Assembly (NCBI GenBank): GCA_030430495.1
Contig: JAUIKM010000012.1
Location: 1 to 64,000 of the forward strand
From: a bacterium
GTDB taxonomy: Bacteria; Bacteroidota; Ignavibacteria; Kapaibacteriales; UBA7675
Direction: 5' to 3'
Length of the DNA: 64,000 nucleotides
Part shown: positions 1-10,030 of the stretch, one piece after another
Layout: the number at the start of each line of letters is the position of its first letter
Numbering within the stretch: the stretch's first letter is position 1
Notes under the pieces: generated by a model
Databases searched by the model: none
Told to the model about the DNA's origin: nothing
Seen by the model: only the letters and a program-made list of their open reading frames with translations
Program-made: the position numbers and the translations under genes

Positions 1-92
1 AATCCCGCATGCGGTACGATCAATCGTACGGCGCAGGGGGGCTACGTCTCTAAAACACCGGTCGGGATAAATTCCTTGCTTTTTAACATACC

Positions 93-137
93 GGCGGCGG
101 GGCGGGCGATGGGGCAGGCGGGCCCCTAGATCACGCA
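93..137. repeat. GC-rich dispersed repeat, copy 1
   Basis: About 45 bp beginning GGCGGCGGGGCGGGCGATGG is nearly identical to 28035-28079. It includes the palindromic block GGGGCAGGCGGGCCCC. Both copies are intergenic. No protein or insertion-sequence hallmark is attached. Confidence 0.75.
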
Positions 138-427
138 GGGGTGTGTTCTTTTTTAACCGCATCTTCGTTTAACCGCCAAAACCGCCCGCTGACCAACATT
201 TACCGCCCGTTTGGTCGACCATACCGTAGTCCTGATTTTGTGCCGTCGCCGACATGTCATTTTCCGATATTTGCACGTTTCTGACCTTAAACGCACGGGT
301 TTTTCACATGAACGCTGCCGTTTTGCCTGTCAACGATTGTCGGGTTTGTGGCTCGCCACACGACAATTTGCGCGCACGGGCACTGAGCGGCGGACATCTT
401 CAATCGTTCGAATGTTTTGGACGGAGG

Positions 428-570
428 CTGATCGCTTTGAGGCGCGTCGCTGTGCTCCGGCCTCAGGCTCTTTGACTTTGTTGTTTGTCAACGGGATTGA
501 AGCGCAGGGGCTGTAAACCCGCTGGTTAACAAAAGGAAACAGCAAGCCGCAGGTGCGGCGAAGCGCTCTG
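428..570. repeat. 143-bp hairpin element, left copy
   Basis: This copy differs from 12896-13038 at only two positions and has the same orientation. The left arm (starting CTGATCGCTTTGAG) and the right arm (ending GGCGAAGCGCTCTG) are imperfect inverted repeats of each other, so the element could fold into a long hairpin. It belongs to a family seen at several other intergenic sites in the window. With its partner it brackets a 12.3-kb block of genes. Confidence 0.85.
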
Positions 571-756
571 GAGTTCAGCATCGGAAAAAAAATTATTAGA
601 CAGGCGTAGATCTTTTGGACCGGACAGTTTGCATTCGGCCTGCAAAGTATGGATTTGAATGGTCTTTCGATACAAGTAGGAAGTTTAGTCAGGCTGAGTG
701 AGTTGCAGGGAAAAAACGACATCTGCGTTTTAATATTGCCTGGCGAAAAAATTAAC

Positions 757-2301
757 TCACTGCGAATCGGGATCGCATCGTTTTTTTAGATGATCGCGAT
801 AGACCTCGGCCACCGGGCGCTTTTGCAGCTTGGCCTCGATCCAGCACGTAACCTCCTCCAGACCAAGAATATGTTTGCCGTTTTGTGAAGCCGTCAATGC
901 TTCGGCCTGCGTCAGTAATTTGCGCAATTTGGAGCTTCTTTGCATGTCCAGGCTGCCGGGCAAGGCACGTAGAGTGTTAAGTAGTATTTTCTCGAAATCG
1001 CCGATATCAAGATGATTTGTTAAAAATCGGCGGGAGCTGAAATAGGTCTTTTCAATATCGTCATGTTCTTCGTTCTCATAGCGAATAATCGGGCGTAACA
1101 AGTGTGCAAATCCAACAATGTCCTGGCGCACGTCCTGGTTCTTGTGACCAAGAATTTTCGTTAACCAATTGTTTGCTTCGGAGTAATTTGTAGCGATAAA
1201 TTGTAAAACAGCGAGGTTGTAATACAGTGACAGAATGCGCGCGGGGTTGAGAAGGTCTCCGTACTCCTCTATTCCCTTGAGAATCTCTGGAGTCAGTGCG
1301 AGCCCGGCATCGATCTCCGCCAGGTTAAGGTGACGCAACAGCCTGAGATGGTAAATATTCTGAAACTTTTCTGCTTCGCCGGCCCGATCGTTGGGGCGCG
1401 TCTTTTCCAGCCGGATCAGGACTTGTTGCAGCTCGGAGTACGCACAGTTTTGCAAACAAAATCCACCAAAATTGCAGAGTAAGATAATATGTGCGCGGGG
1501 TGAGTCGGCGATCTGGTGAGGGTGTTCTTCCCAGAGGTCCATGAGGCGGCGGTAGTGGACTATGGCTTCGTTTAACCTGCCCTGGAGGACTGCGTACTGC
1601 GCGCGGATTTGCAGCATCATTTTTTTCGATGCAAAACTTGTTGCACGCGTCTCCCCCTCATCCAGAATTGGTTGTATCAGGGCGGCGGCGACTTCAGTTG
1701 TTGCTGAGCCCTTGCGTGTGAATTTCGTGCGCACATGTGCGTGCAATTGGTCGTATATATCGCGGAAGAAGAAATAGTTGTCCATTTGTTTACGCACCGC
1801 TTGCGATTCACGTATTATATCGGCAATGGCGTTGGCCGAATCTGAAGGGCTTTTGCTTAGAATGGCAATCCGTTTAATATCGAGCAGTTGCTGGATTTCG
1901 TTGAACAATTCGTATTCGCGCGCCAGCGAGAGGCTGCGTTCCAGTAGCGACATGCTTTGAGTGACCAAGCCCTTGGACCGCAAAATCCGAATGGACTCTG
2001 TTTGCTGGCGGATTCTGTCACGGACTGTATCGACTTTGCGTAATTCACTTAGCGAGCGTAAGATCAGACCGTAGATACGATGTTTCTCAGAAGCAAAGTG
2101 TTCGTCGCTGTACTGCCCATTGCAGGCCATTTTTATTGCCGTTTCATCATACTCTTCTTGTTGCAACAGCAGGTCAAACAAATGCAAATACTTGCTTGTT
2201 GTTTTGTGATTTTGGCGTCCGGCAAATTTGCGGAAGTTGTTTTCTTCGCGCTTTGTAAGACTTTGAATCAGCAAGTGCAGGTCACTGGAAGGTGTTTTCA
2301 C
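757..2301 (-). CDS. helical-repeat (TPR-like) protein of unknown function
   Basis: This is a 514-residue, almost entirely helical protein with no signal peptide or membrane segment. The N-terminus reads LLIQSLTKREENNFRKFAG. That resembles the opening of a cytoplasmic TPR-like family often seen in Bacteroidota and Ignavibacteria, whose members begin with a similar LTK-basic-F pattern. Residues from about 100 onward show repeated 30-40 residue helical pairs compatible with degenerate tetratricopeptide repeats. No enzymatic motif is seen. It is divergently oriented from the small-protein/deiminase genes, with a 346-bp gap. A scaffold or regulatory role is possible but not shown. Confidence 0.8.
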   Translation of the reverse strand: MKTPSSDLHLLIQSLTKREENNFRKFAGRQNHKTTSKYLHLFDLLLQQEEYDETAIKMACNGQYSDEHFASEKHRIYGLILRSLSELRKVDTVRDRIRQQTESIRILRSKGLVTQSMSLLERSLSLAREYELFNEIQQLLDIKRIAILSKSPSDSANAIADIIRESQAVRKQMDNYFFFRDIYDQLHAHVRTKFTRKGSATTEVAAALIQPILDEGETRATSFASKKMMLQIRAQYAVLQGRLNEAIVHYRRLMDLWEEHPHQIADSPRAHIILLCNFGGFCLQNCAYSELQQVLIRLEKTRPNDRAGEAEKFQNIYHLRLLRHLNLAEIDAGLALTPEILKGIEEYGDLLNPARILSLYYNLAVLQFIATNYSEANNWLTKILGHKNQDVRQDIVGFAHLLRPIIRYENEEHDDIEKTYFSSRRFLTNHLDIGDFEKILLNTLRALPGSLDMQRSSKLRKLLTQAEALTASQNGKHILGLEEVTCWIEAKLQKRPVAEVYRDHLKKRCDPDSQ

Positions 2302-2647
2302 TGTGCAACTCCGAGAATGCTGTGTAGCATAGTTTCAAGATTACAGGGCAGTAAGCATGCAAATAAAAATCTCAAAATTGAAAAAATAGCGATGCGATGC
2401 AATATCAGCGATACACTTTAATTTTCCGCGATACTGTTGTTTCTCATTGGGTGTGTCGCGGACATCTTCCGCCGGGAGATGCCGAATTTTGCAATTTCTA
2501 ATTTTCGACCAAAAGTGCACAAGATTGCGGTAAAAGTGCCGGTATATTCGGTGCAAGATTGAGTTAGCACGGCAGCCGGGCACAGCCACAGAATCGAGTT
2601 GGACAACTGTGACCGGCGAGTAAGACCACAATAACACATCGGACCGA
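2302..2647. other. divergent intergenic region
   Basis: This AT-leaning gap between divergent genes presumably carries both promoters. I cannot pick a convincing promoter pair or operator, and the small open frames here look random. Confidence 0.4.
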
Positions 2648-3076
2648 ATGCACATGATATTCTACCCAAACGCAGAATTCCAGTTGAGTCACAATAGAAT
2701 TGTATATAACAACGGCGTGCTCATGATCGTAGATCGCTTCAGTTTTGAGGGTAAATTCAGTCATTTTCTGAGCTATGGACCAATAGGTTTGCACACTAGA
2801 GCCGGAAATATTCAGGTTGGGGGATTTGCCTTTGATCAAGTGAGCTGTACTGTCAAGGAGTTTAGCGACGACATTTCACCGATCCGTTTTAACTGGCGTG
2901 AAGGTTTCGGAAGTCATGCCGTACTACGAGAAAAATCGCCTTTTGGCTACCTGGACTATCATTTTTCCCTGGAAGGGAACTATTTGAGTCTGGAAGCCAC
3001 TGACAGCAAAACCAGAGTAACGTGGTGCAAAGTTGATGTACCGCAAGCTGTTGGAATGGCCGGAGTGTCGGCATAG
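2648..3076 (+). CDS. small protein of unknown function
   Basis: This is a 142-residue protein I do not recognise. It is rich in alternating hydrophobic and aromatic residues typical of a beta-sandwich, with no signal peptide, membrane helix or catalytic motif. A second ATG lies at 2654 and neither start has a clear ribosome-binding site. It is the first of three plus-strand genes, followed after 71 bp by another small unknown protein and then by the deiminase-like enzyme. The shared strand and close spacing suggest one transcript. Coding status rests on frame length and context. Confidence 0.6.
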   Translation: MHMIFYPNAEFQLSHNRIVYNNGVLMIVDRFSFEGKFSHFLSYGPIGLHTRAGNIQVGGFAFDQVSCTVKEFSDDISPIRFNWREGFGSHAVLREKSPFGYLDYHFSLEGNYLSLEATDSKTRVTWCKVDVPQAVGMAGVSA

Positions 3077-3147
3077 ACATACGTCAAGTGCGGCATTTGT
3101 TTAATGTGAAGTGCCGCCTGTATTCATTATCAAATTCAGGAGAGTTC

Positions 3148-3669
3148 ATGCCTGCCAATTGTTCCAGTATGAATGGCGTGCTCGAGTACGACATTTCGCA
3201 ACACACAGTCACGTTTGAAAGTGGCAAGAACCTGCAAATCAGTGATTGCGCCGGTGACACCAAGTTTGTCTGCGATGTTTCACAACACACTCTGTGTATC
3301 GAGGTAAGTGAGGTTAACGGAAACCACATGATCCGCGTTGGTCGACCGGTGGACTTGCCGATCGGCAGCCCGATATTTACAACTGTCCTGGACTTGTCGG
3401 ATGTCAGTACGGTGGTACTGTTTGAGAAACACATCCAGGAAATAGATGTAGATATGATCGGAACCCACGATTTGCGCTACGAATGTACAGATGAGGCTTT
3501 TGTAACAGCGGACAACGGTTATAAACGCTACGTCTACCGACTTTCACAATGTCGTTTGAAATTGCAGAAGGTGGGAACGAACCTGTACATCGAATGTGCA
3601 TGTGCCGACGATCCCTGCGGCAGCCAGGCGCATCCGGGCTTTCGTGTTACCACAGCTCTTAAACCCTGA
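3148..3669 (+). CDS. cysteine-containing small protein of unknown function
   Basis: This is a 173-residue protein. The start at 3148 is chosen because CAGGAGAG lies about 4-5 bases upstream; a longer frame from 3088 has no such signal. The sequence is beta-rich with at least seven cysteines, including a C-terminal cluster near CACADDPCG. It has no signal peptide. No family is recognised. The stop is 13 bases before the start of the deiminase-like gene, so the two are very likely co-transcribed. It could be a partner or substrate of that enzyme, which is inference from position only. Confidence 0.7.
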   Translation: MPANCSSMNGVLEYDISQHTVTFESGKNLQISDCAGDTKFVCDVSQHTLCIEVSEVNGNHMIRVGRPVDLPIGSPIFTTVLDLSDVSTVVLFEKHIQEIDVDMIGTHDLRYECTDEAFVTADNGYKRYVYRLSQCRLKLQKVGTNLYIECACADDPCGSQAHPGFRVTTALKP

Positions 3670-3682
3670 GTCGGCTTTAAAC

Positions 3683-5077
3683 ATGGCAAACAACGCGGCA
3701 GTGCCCGGTAGTCGGGCTTTATCGAGCATTCACGGCAAGATTGAATTGATCTTGCTGAGTTTTCCCAATCTCGCCGAAAGTCCTCTTGAAGTGCACGATC
3801 GATTCGTTGGTCTGTTCCGGGCATTGCCGCGTGATGCGAAGTTCGCCATTATCGTACAGTATCGCAACAAAGAGCGTAGCGGAAGCGCGATCACCAGATT
3901 TGCGCGCAGCGTGCGTGAACATTTTGTCGACTTGCTGTATGATGCCGACGTCCACCCGAATTACCTTGAAAGCCTGATAATTGATCCGCTGGTCGATTAC
4001 AAGGCGTTTCACCGGCGTATGAACGTCCGCGGTGTATACCATCATCGCAATTATCTGCCGTCAGAATGGACACAGGATCCTTTTGTTGTATTAAAACGCA
4101 GTCCGGACAGTTACGCGCTGCTTGAACCGCTGCAGTTTACGAATACGAATATTTATAAACTGGGCGACCAGTTGATTGCAGATTACGTCGCCGCGCAACT
4201 CGACTTTTTGGTTAAACCATTTGCATTGCAACTGGAAGGCGGGAATGTGCTGATAGGAGACCGGTTTGCGATGATCGGTTCGGAGATACTCTACAAGAAC
4301 TGGTTGTATTTCCGCGAGTCGCTCGACTTTGCACAGATAACACAATACTTTCAGTGGAACCTGGGCCTGGAGACGATCATCTGGATTGGCGCCGACGCAA
4401 AAAATCACGTCAAGTACGACGGCATGGAAAACAGCGTCAAGCTGCTGCAAAAGCTGCGGCACATTGACATGTTTATCACGCTCGGTGGTAAAACACGCGA
4501 CAACGTTAACCTGGTGTTCGTGGCTCAACTGACGCCCGAAAGCTGCATTGCGGTTGATGATAAAACGCGCGACAACTTCAACCGCTATTTTGACCGCATC
4601 GCTGAATTTCTCAATGCTTATGATGACAACCATGTGCGATTCCAGGTCGAACGTCTGCCGTTGTTGTTCTACAATGTCGGCGATCGAATCCTGATGTCGT
4701 TTAACAATTGCCTCGTTGAGGAGTACGAGGAGGGCAAGTTCGCCTATATTCCGCAGTACAAGGCGCGATCGGAGCACTTGAGCGACACATTTGAACATGT
4801 TGAGAACCTGGCGATTGAACAGTTTGAGAAGTTCGACTTTCGCGTACAATCGATACCGGGAGACTTCAGCGTCAGGGCTGGATTCAATGCCTCGGTTCAT
4901 TGCATGGCCAAAGTCCTCAAACGCAGCGACTTCGGCGAGTTGGGCCGCAGTCCACACCTCGTCAAGCCGGATCTGCTCTGGCTCGACGAGCTTTCGACCT
5001 ACGATATCGGGCGTCATGCGGCGCGCAACGTAGCGCCGTTTCTCCTGGCTGGAGACATCAGCAGTCACTTTCGCTGA
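3683..5077 (+). CDS. divergent guanidine-modifying (deiminase-like) enzyme
   Basis: This 464-residue protein appears to belong to the guanidino-group-modifying superfamily (agmatine deiminase / peptidylarginine deiminase fold). Visible signatures are WTQD (Asp132, matching the WxRD substrate-binding Asp), LEGGN (Glu185), HID (His260 and Asp262, matching the catalytic HxD), and VHCM with Cys407 as the expected nucleophile near the C-terminus. Order and spacing fit the family, whose bacterial PPAD member uses Asp130, His236, Asp238 and Cys351. Overall sequence is divergent: the Arg of WxRD is Gln and the glycines around the Cys are mostly lost. There is no signal peptide, so it acts in the cytoplasm. 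Substrate is unknown; citrullination of protein or hydrolysis of a small guanidine are both possible. Confidence 0.7.
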   Translation: MANNAAVPGSRALSSIHGKIELILLSFPNLAESPLEVHDRFVGLFRALPRDAKFAIIVQYRNKERSGSAITRFARSVREHFVDLLYDADVHPNYLESLIIDPLVDYKAFHRRMNVRGVYHHRNYLPSEWTQDPFVVLKRSPDSYALLEPLQFTNTNIYKLGDQLIADYVAAQLDFLVKPFALQLEGGNVLIGDRFAMIGSEILYKNWLYFRESLDFAQITQYFQWNLGLETIIWIGADAKNHVKYDGMENSVKLLQKLRHIDMFITLGGKTRDNVNLVFVAQLTPESCIAVDDKTRDNFNRYFDRIAEFLNAYDDNHVRFQVERLPLLFYNVGDRILMSFNNCLVEEYEEGKFAYIPQYKARSEHLSDTFEHVENLAIEQFEKFDFRVQSIPGDFSVRAGFNASVHCMAKVLKRSDFGELGRSPHLVKPDLLWLDELSTYDIGRHAARNVAPFLLAGDISSHFR

Positions 5078-5582
5078 AGGTTTAGAGGTGGATTCTAAGA
5101 TTAGGGGAAAAGTGCACAGGGTGGTGATTGGATACCGGCTAGATTGCAGCGTTAATTCGTTCCGGGATGTTTCATTCTTTCCAAAGGAGTACGTTCAGTA
5201 TCATCAGCACTGCGCCATGTTCACAATATGATCGTATGCTATCAGCGGTCAACAACTCCGGCATGCGGCGAGTCCAACTTAAATCCAGTACAATTGCTGT
5301 GCAGTATTGAGATGTCTACAAATTCATTGCCTGTCTACGTAGTAGCGGTGTTTCATGGGGCGGATGTCCTCGAATAAAGTACCGGCCGCAGCGGTAATGA
5401 GCATCGGGGTGAATGTTGCGCCAATGAGGATACTGGCAGCTACAGTTTCCGAGTGCATTGGTAAATTCGGAGCAGTTACTGGAGGCACTCCGATGCATGG
5501 AATTCAGCCCACTTTTATTTGCCGTAAATACGGATCAGCAACAAGAATAACTCTGTATTGACAAAATTACGTGGGATATGCA
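5078..5582. other. gap upstream of the WD40-caspase operon
   Basis: No gene is supported. The stretch probably contains the promoter of the caspase operon. The sequence TGTCTAC occurs twice about 20 bases apart near 5310-5340, which may be chance. No terminator hairpin is evident after the deiminase-like gene. Confidence 0.4.
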
Positions 5583-8500
5583 ATGTGTAATATACTGAGA
5601 ATTCTGATTGTCTTTGTTGTGTGGTTTGTTCCAGCCTGTGTGTGGGCAGGGAAGGTCCTGCCGGAATTGCAGGTGGGTGATACGTTGAGGTATAGGACGA
5701 CATTTGATTTCAACAGTGTATATCAAGTATCGGAAGACACTTTTCCATTTCGAGTTTGGAAACAGGTCGAATATTCGATCATCATCGCAGAACAAACAAA
5801 ACATAAATGTGTATTTGAATGGATGATCGAAAGAGATACGATTGACTTGGACAAGAGCATTGCTGATAGTATCGATAGTAAAATTGAAAACCTGAAAAGC
5901 CATTCGGGAATCCGAGCAGAACTGTCACAGGGAGAATTCAGTAGAACAAAACCAGCATTTGGGAGTTTGAGTCGTAGCCGAGATATTGCCGCAAAAAAAC
6001 CAATATTCGATGAAGCCTTGGAATCAATTCCTACTGTACAAGAATATCTTAGCGATCACTTCATTGATGAGCTGAGTAGATCCGATGTTCACAGCAAGTT
6101 GACGACAGAGCATAGGATGATTGATACCGTTCATATCGGGTATGTGCCAGGAGTATTTACCTGGACCCAGGAGTCAGGTTCATACGGCTATACAGATTTT
6201 AGAGGGTATAAATGTGCCGTGGTTTACAAGAAGCTGGACAGCGTTAGTCTAGAAGCGAAAATGACTGCGCCAAGTGCTGCCACAATTACCGGTGGTGGAG
6301 GTGCCGTTGGGTACTTGTATTTAGACTCAACTAATCTGTTTCCCATTTTTCATGAATTCAAGTCTGAGATTAATCTTCAAACAGAGTTCGGAATAAATGG
6401 TGATTTCGGCGGGTTAATTAATGAGAGCACTCTAAATAATACTGTCCGAACAGAACTCCTGGAGTTCAAACCTGCAAGTGCAGAAAAGCCAAAAAAACAG
6501 GGGAAAATCATTGTCCCTCAAGGAGACTTGATCATTCAAGGAGGTCATACCGGAGAAGTGACCGGAATCAAGTTCTTGGATGACGGATTGATTGTGTCGA
6601 TTGCAAAAGATGGGAGAGCAATTCTGTGGGATGTGAGTTCCTCAGCGAAAGTTAAAGGTCTGTCTGTTTCCACCGACGAGCTCGTAGATTTGGCCGGCTC
6701 GCGCGATCAAGAGGTTCTGTTCTTTCGAGATTCAATGGGGAAAATCTGGAAGCTTAGTATTGGCTCTCAGGGGAAGCTCCAGTGTATTGCATACTGTGAT
6801 ATTAAATCGTTGAAAGAGCAAATTTTAAGATTGCTTTCTCAATCATACTATACCTTCACAGGAAACAGACTGTTGGATGTAAAGCAGGACGGAAGTCTTG
6901 GGGTATGGCCTAACACTACTGGTCATCAAGAAATGCAAGAGCTGGGGCATCACCGATTAGTGGGAAACAGGATAGAGTTTTTTCATGAACGTGTTTATTG
7001 CTCTGAAATTTCCTCAGACGGCAGACTCATTCTAACATCAAGTGAAATGGGAGATAGTATTTGTGTCTGGAGTACTAAAACTGGAGCGCAAATAGACAAT
7101 ATTAAACTATCCGATTTGGCAGTTATGAATGCATGGCCAGATGTCGTTAAAAAACAAGAGCATGATATTTGCGCATTTTTTGGCAAGGATGACAAGAGCA
7201 TAGTCTTTTCCAGTACACATAGCAATGTTATTTGGGAGATTGGTGTTCAACAAGCCTCCAGCGGCTGTGACACACTTCTGGAGTTCGATGAGCGAGTTTT
7301 GCATTTTAGGTATTTTAACAATTATAACATGATTTTTGTGGTTCTGGAAAGTAGGTGGGAGTTTTGGGAGGGGACGCCGCTAGAGAAAGTCAAGAGTAGT
7401 CGCTATAACCGTTTTGACAAGCTTCGATCCGACGTGTCAGATTCGGGTAAACATTTTGCTGTTTGCGATGGTCAGACAATTGCCGTATCCTTATGTGATA
7501 AGGACCTGGATGTCACGACGTTCAGACCAACAACAGACGTTGGTTTGATTGTTGCCAATTTTGCCGAATTGGGAAAGGTCAAAATAGAAAATACTTCTTC
7601 ATATGGTATGCCAATATCGTATGATCTAAGTCTTGCTGATGGGAGTTTAAGAGCAGTGCCGGCCGAAGAACATGATGTGCCGAGTGGCGCTGGTTCAATG
7701 ATTAATACTTCTGTTGACGAAGACTCTCCAGTTATTGTTGATAGCTATGAATTCCGAGATTGCGTTGGGCTACAAATGGAGATTGACAGTCCCGGCTCAC
7801 CAGATGGCAGATATTATGTTGGACGAGGATGCGAGTTTCTATTCCACAACAGTGTGGATGGCGAGTTGTCCATGTGGAACACTGCAACAGGGGAGTCAAT
7901 GTGCGTTGCTTCCACCTTCGACTCAGAGTTCAATGTAATAGGGTCTTTTGGAGTCAACAAACTCTTGTTGTTTTTTCCAGATGAACAGGAGATACCCGGA
8001 CTGGTTAGTGGGAATATTGCATCCTGGCCAAATTCACAATGCCAAGTTGACTCAATGTTCTGTCTGGAGATGCTTCGCGTTAATAACTTTAGGAATCCTA
8101 ACTCGTTCAGTCCTTTTGGGAAATACTTTGCGATTGCGGACGTGGGAAGAGTCAAGCTCCTGGAATTTCATGATGACTTGAAGAGCGTTGGAAAGAAGAA
8201 AACAACACAACAAACGTATTTAGCGCATTTGGATTCAGTGTCATATGCTGCACTGGTCAGAGTGTCTCCTGATGAATGTCATCTTGCTTGTGGATTTAAG
8301 TCTGGAAACGTCTGGTTGTGGAACATTCACAAATCAGACGGTGAGTCAATCCAAAGCGAAGAAACACAGTATTACAACGCACAACTACCATTGCCATCTC
8401 AGGTAAAAAGTGAAATTGTTAGCATTAGTTTCAGTATGGACTCACGGTTTATTCTTGCTGGGAGAGCAGACGGGTCAATTACAATTTGGGACACAAAACA

Positions 8501-10013
8501 GAAAGCCGAAGTCGTGACCGTTTTTGTCAAAAACCAGCTCGACTACATCATCACCACTCCCGACGGCTACTACATGATGTCGCGCGACCGCCTCGATGGG
8601 ATTGCTTACCGCTTTGGCAATCGCGCCTACCCTTCCTATCAATTCGACGTAAAATACAACCGGCCCGATATTGTCCTGGCGCGGCTCGGTTACGCTTCCG
8701 ACGAGGATATTGCCGCCTACAAGCTGGCACATGATTTTCGTAAAACTCTTTTGGGCATTGAAACCGACGACATCGACTTCACAGGTGAAGACATTCCCAA
8801 AGTTGAGATTGTTAACAGGCAAGAGCTGCTGCAGACAAATGATCGATCGATTGAGTTGGATATCGAAGCTTCCTGTGCCGGCCAGCCCTTGGCGCGCATA
8901 CAGGTCGAGATCAACGGTGTGCCTGTAGCCCGGCCGCAAGTAAATGACATATTCCGTCGTGAGGATGGACGCTACACTTGGCGCGATAAAGTCAAAGTTG
9001 AACTCGAAGAAGGTGAAAACGAAATCCAGGTTTCGGCATTTACGGTCCAGGAGATCGAGTCATTACGGGAAATTGTACGCACGCAAAAAACCGGCGATAC
9101 TGTGCAAAGAACACTCTACATAACAACAATCGGTGTTTCACAGTATAAACATTTACCAAAAAGCAATTATCTTCGATATGCTCACGAAGATGCGCGCAGT
9201 ATCGCCGGTGCTTTTCAGAAACTACAGGGTAGAATGTTCGACACCGTCATTGTTAACACACTGATCGATACAATGGTGACGAAAGAGACAATCCAAACAG
9301 TTTGTGCAGCATTCGAACAGAGCAGTGTCAACGATTATGCAATCGTATTTCTCTCAGGTCACGGTTTGCAGGTGCCAGGCGCTCTGGAGGACTCTCTCGA
9401 TCCCTGGTATTTTGCGACCTACGATGTCGATCCTGAAAACCCGCAGGAGCGCGGTTTGTCATATCGCGAAATTGAAGACCTGTTAAGCGACATTCCGGCG
9501 CGTCGCCGTGTGATCATGATCGATGCCTGTTACTCGGGTGAGTCCATCGCCGCCCAATTGAACGGACCAGCGAGTACCGTAGAACGGGAAGACGGCCGGC
9601 AAAACAGTTTAAGCTATAAGATTCGCGACAATTCTGAAGTACTAACACCTTCAAATGCTGACGACGAGATCACAGTCGTTTCAGGCGCCGAATACGCCTA
9701 TGTCAATCGCGCCAGAATTCTGCAGGAAGAACTGTTTGTTAATCTGCGACGCGGCACCGGCGCTGTCACGATCTCCGCATCGCGCGGTGGGCAGCCGGCT
9801 CTCGAACCGACATTGCTTGGGGAGGGGGTTTTTACGCACTACGTGCTTAAATGCCTGGAGCTGAGCGAAGACTCCACCATTAAAGCCGATGGCGTCGTGC
9901 GCATTTCTGAATTGCGCGATTTTGTGCGCGAAGGTGTCGCCAAACACACCGGACAGTTCCAAACACCGACGATGCGCCGCGAAAACCCGGTTGTTGATTT
10001 TCCGATTTACTAA
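5583..10013 (+). CDS. secreted WD40-repeat caspase-like protease (C14)
   Basis: This is a 1476-residue protein with a signal peptide (MCNILRILIVFVVWF, cleaved near CVWAG). The ATG at 5583 is preferred over GTG at 5571. Residues about 25-310 form an unrecognised domain. About 325-970 carry WD40-type blades, for example HTGEVTGIKFLDDGLIVSIA and SITIWDTK. About 975-1140 form a linker seen in Bacteroidota WD40-caspases (TPDGYYMMSRD, RPDIVLARLGYAS). About 1170-1475 is a caspase-fold C14 domain with His1260 in SGHG and Cys1316 in DACYSGE, so both dyad residues are present. Codon use changes near 8510: AT-rich before, GC-rich after. It is the first gene of an operon with a second caspase 17 bases downstream. 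Target unknown. Confidence 0.9.
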   Translation: MCNILRILIVFVVWFVPACVWAGKVLPELQVGDTLRYRTTFDFNSVYQVSEDTFPFRVWKQVEYSIIIAEQTKHKCVFEWMIERDTIDLDKSIADSIDSKIENLKSHSGIRAELSQGEFSRTKPAFGSLSRSRDIAAKKPIFDEALESIPTVQEYLSDHFIDELSRSDVHSKLTTEHRMIDTVHIGYVPGVFTWTQESGSYGYTDFRGYKCAVVYKKLDSVSLEAKMTAPSAATITGGGGAVGYLYLDSTNLFPIFHEFKSEINLQTEFGINGDFGGLINESTLNNTVRTELLEFKPASAEKPKKQGKIIVPQGDLIIQGGHTGEVTGIKFLDDGLIVSIAKDGRAILWDVSSSAKVKGLSVSTDELVDLAGSRDQEVLFFRDSMGKIWKLSIGSQGKLQCIAYCDIKSLKEQILRLLSQSYYTFTGNRLLDVKQDGSLGVWPNTTGHQEMQELGHHRLVGNRIEFFHERVYCSEISSDGRLILTSSEMGDSICVWSTKTGAQIDNIKLSDLAVMNAWPDVVKKQEHDICAFFGKDDKSIVFSSTHSNVIWEIGVQQASSGCDTLLEFDERVLHFRYFNNYNMIFVVLESRWEFWEGTPLEKVKSSRYNRFDKLRSDVSDSGKHFAVCDGQTIAVSLCDKDLDVTTFRPTTDVGLIVANFAELGKVKIENTSSYGMPISYDLSLADGSLRAVPAEEHDVPSGAGSMINTSVDEDSPVIVDSYEFRDCVGLQMEIDSPGSPDGRYYVGRGCEFLFHNSVDGELSMWNTATGESMCVASTFDSEFNVIGSFGVNKLLLFFPDEQEIPGLVSGNIASWPNSQCQVDSMFCLEMLRVNNFRNPNSFSPFGKYFAIADVGRVKLLEFHDDLKSVGKKKTTQQTYLAHLDSVSYAALVRVSPDECHLACGFKSGNVWLWNIHKSDGESIQSEETQYYNAQLPLPSQVKSEIVSISFSMDSRFILAGRADGSITIWDTKQKAEVVTVFVKNQLDYIITTPDGYYMMSRDRLDGIAYRFGNRAYPSYQFDVKYNRPDIVLARLGYASDEDIAAYKLAHDFRKTLLGIETDDIDFTGEDIPKVEIVNRQELLQTNDRSIELDIEASCAGQPLARIQVEINGVPVARPQVNDIFRREDGRYTWRDKVKVELEEGENEIQVSAFTVQEIESLREIVRTQKTGDTVQRTLYITTIGVSQYKHLPKSNYLRYAHEDARSIAGAFQKLQGRMFDTVIVNTLIDTMVTKETIQTVCAAFEQSSVNDYAIVFLSGHGLQVPGALEDSLDPWYFATYDVDPENPQERGLSYREIEDLLSDIPARRRVIMIDACYSGESIAAQLNGPASTVEREDGRQNSLSYKIRDNSEVLTPSNADDEITVVSGAEYAYVNRARILQEELFVNLRRGTGAVTISASRGGQPALEPTLLGEGVFTHYVLKCLELSEDSTIKADGVVRISELRDFVREGVAKHTGQFQTPTMRRENPVVDFPIY

Positions 10014-10030
10014 AAAGGTGAAATTACAAC

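Larger units (their letters stand above)
1..756. other. gene-free left end with two repeat elements
   Basis: No convincing gene is visible here. Short open frames on both strands cross repeats and lack family resemblance. The stretch holds one copy of a GC-rich dispersed repeat (93-137) and one copy of the 143-bp hairpin element (428-570). It lies downstream of the minus-strand gene ending at 757. Confidence 0.6.

Noticed and set aside
330-722. A minus-strand frame through the left hairpin element, similar to one through the right copy
   Set aside because: The similarity comes from the shared DNA repeat; other family copies break the frame.
4091-5068. A 325-codon minus-strand frame antisense to the deiminase-like gene
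   Set aside because: The plus strand carries ordered catalytic motifs; the antisense translation has none.
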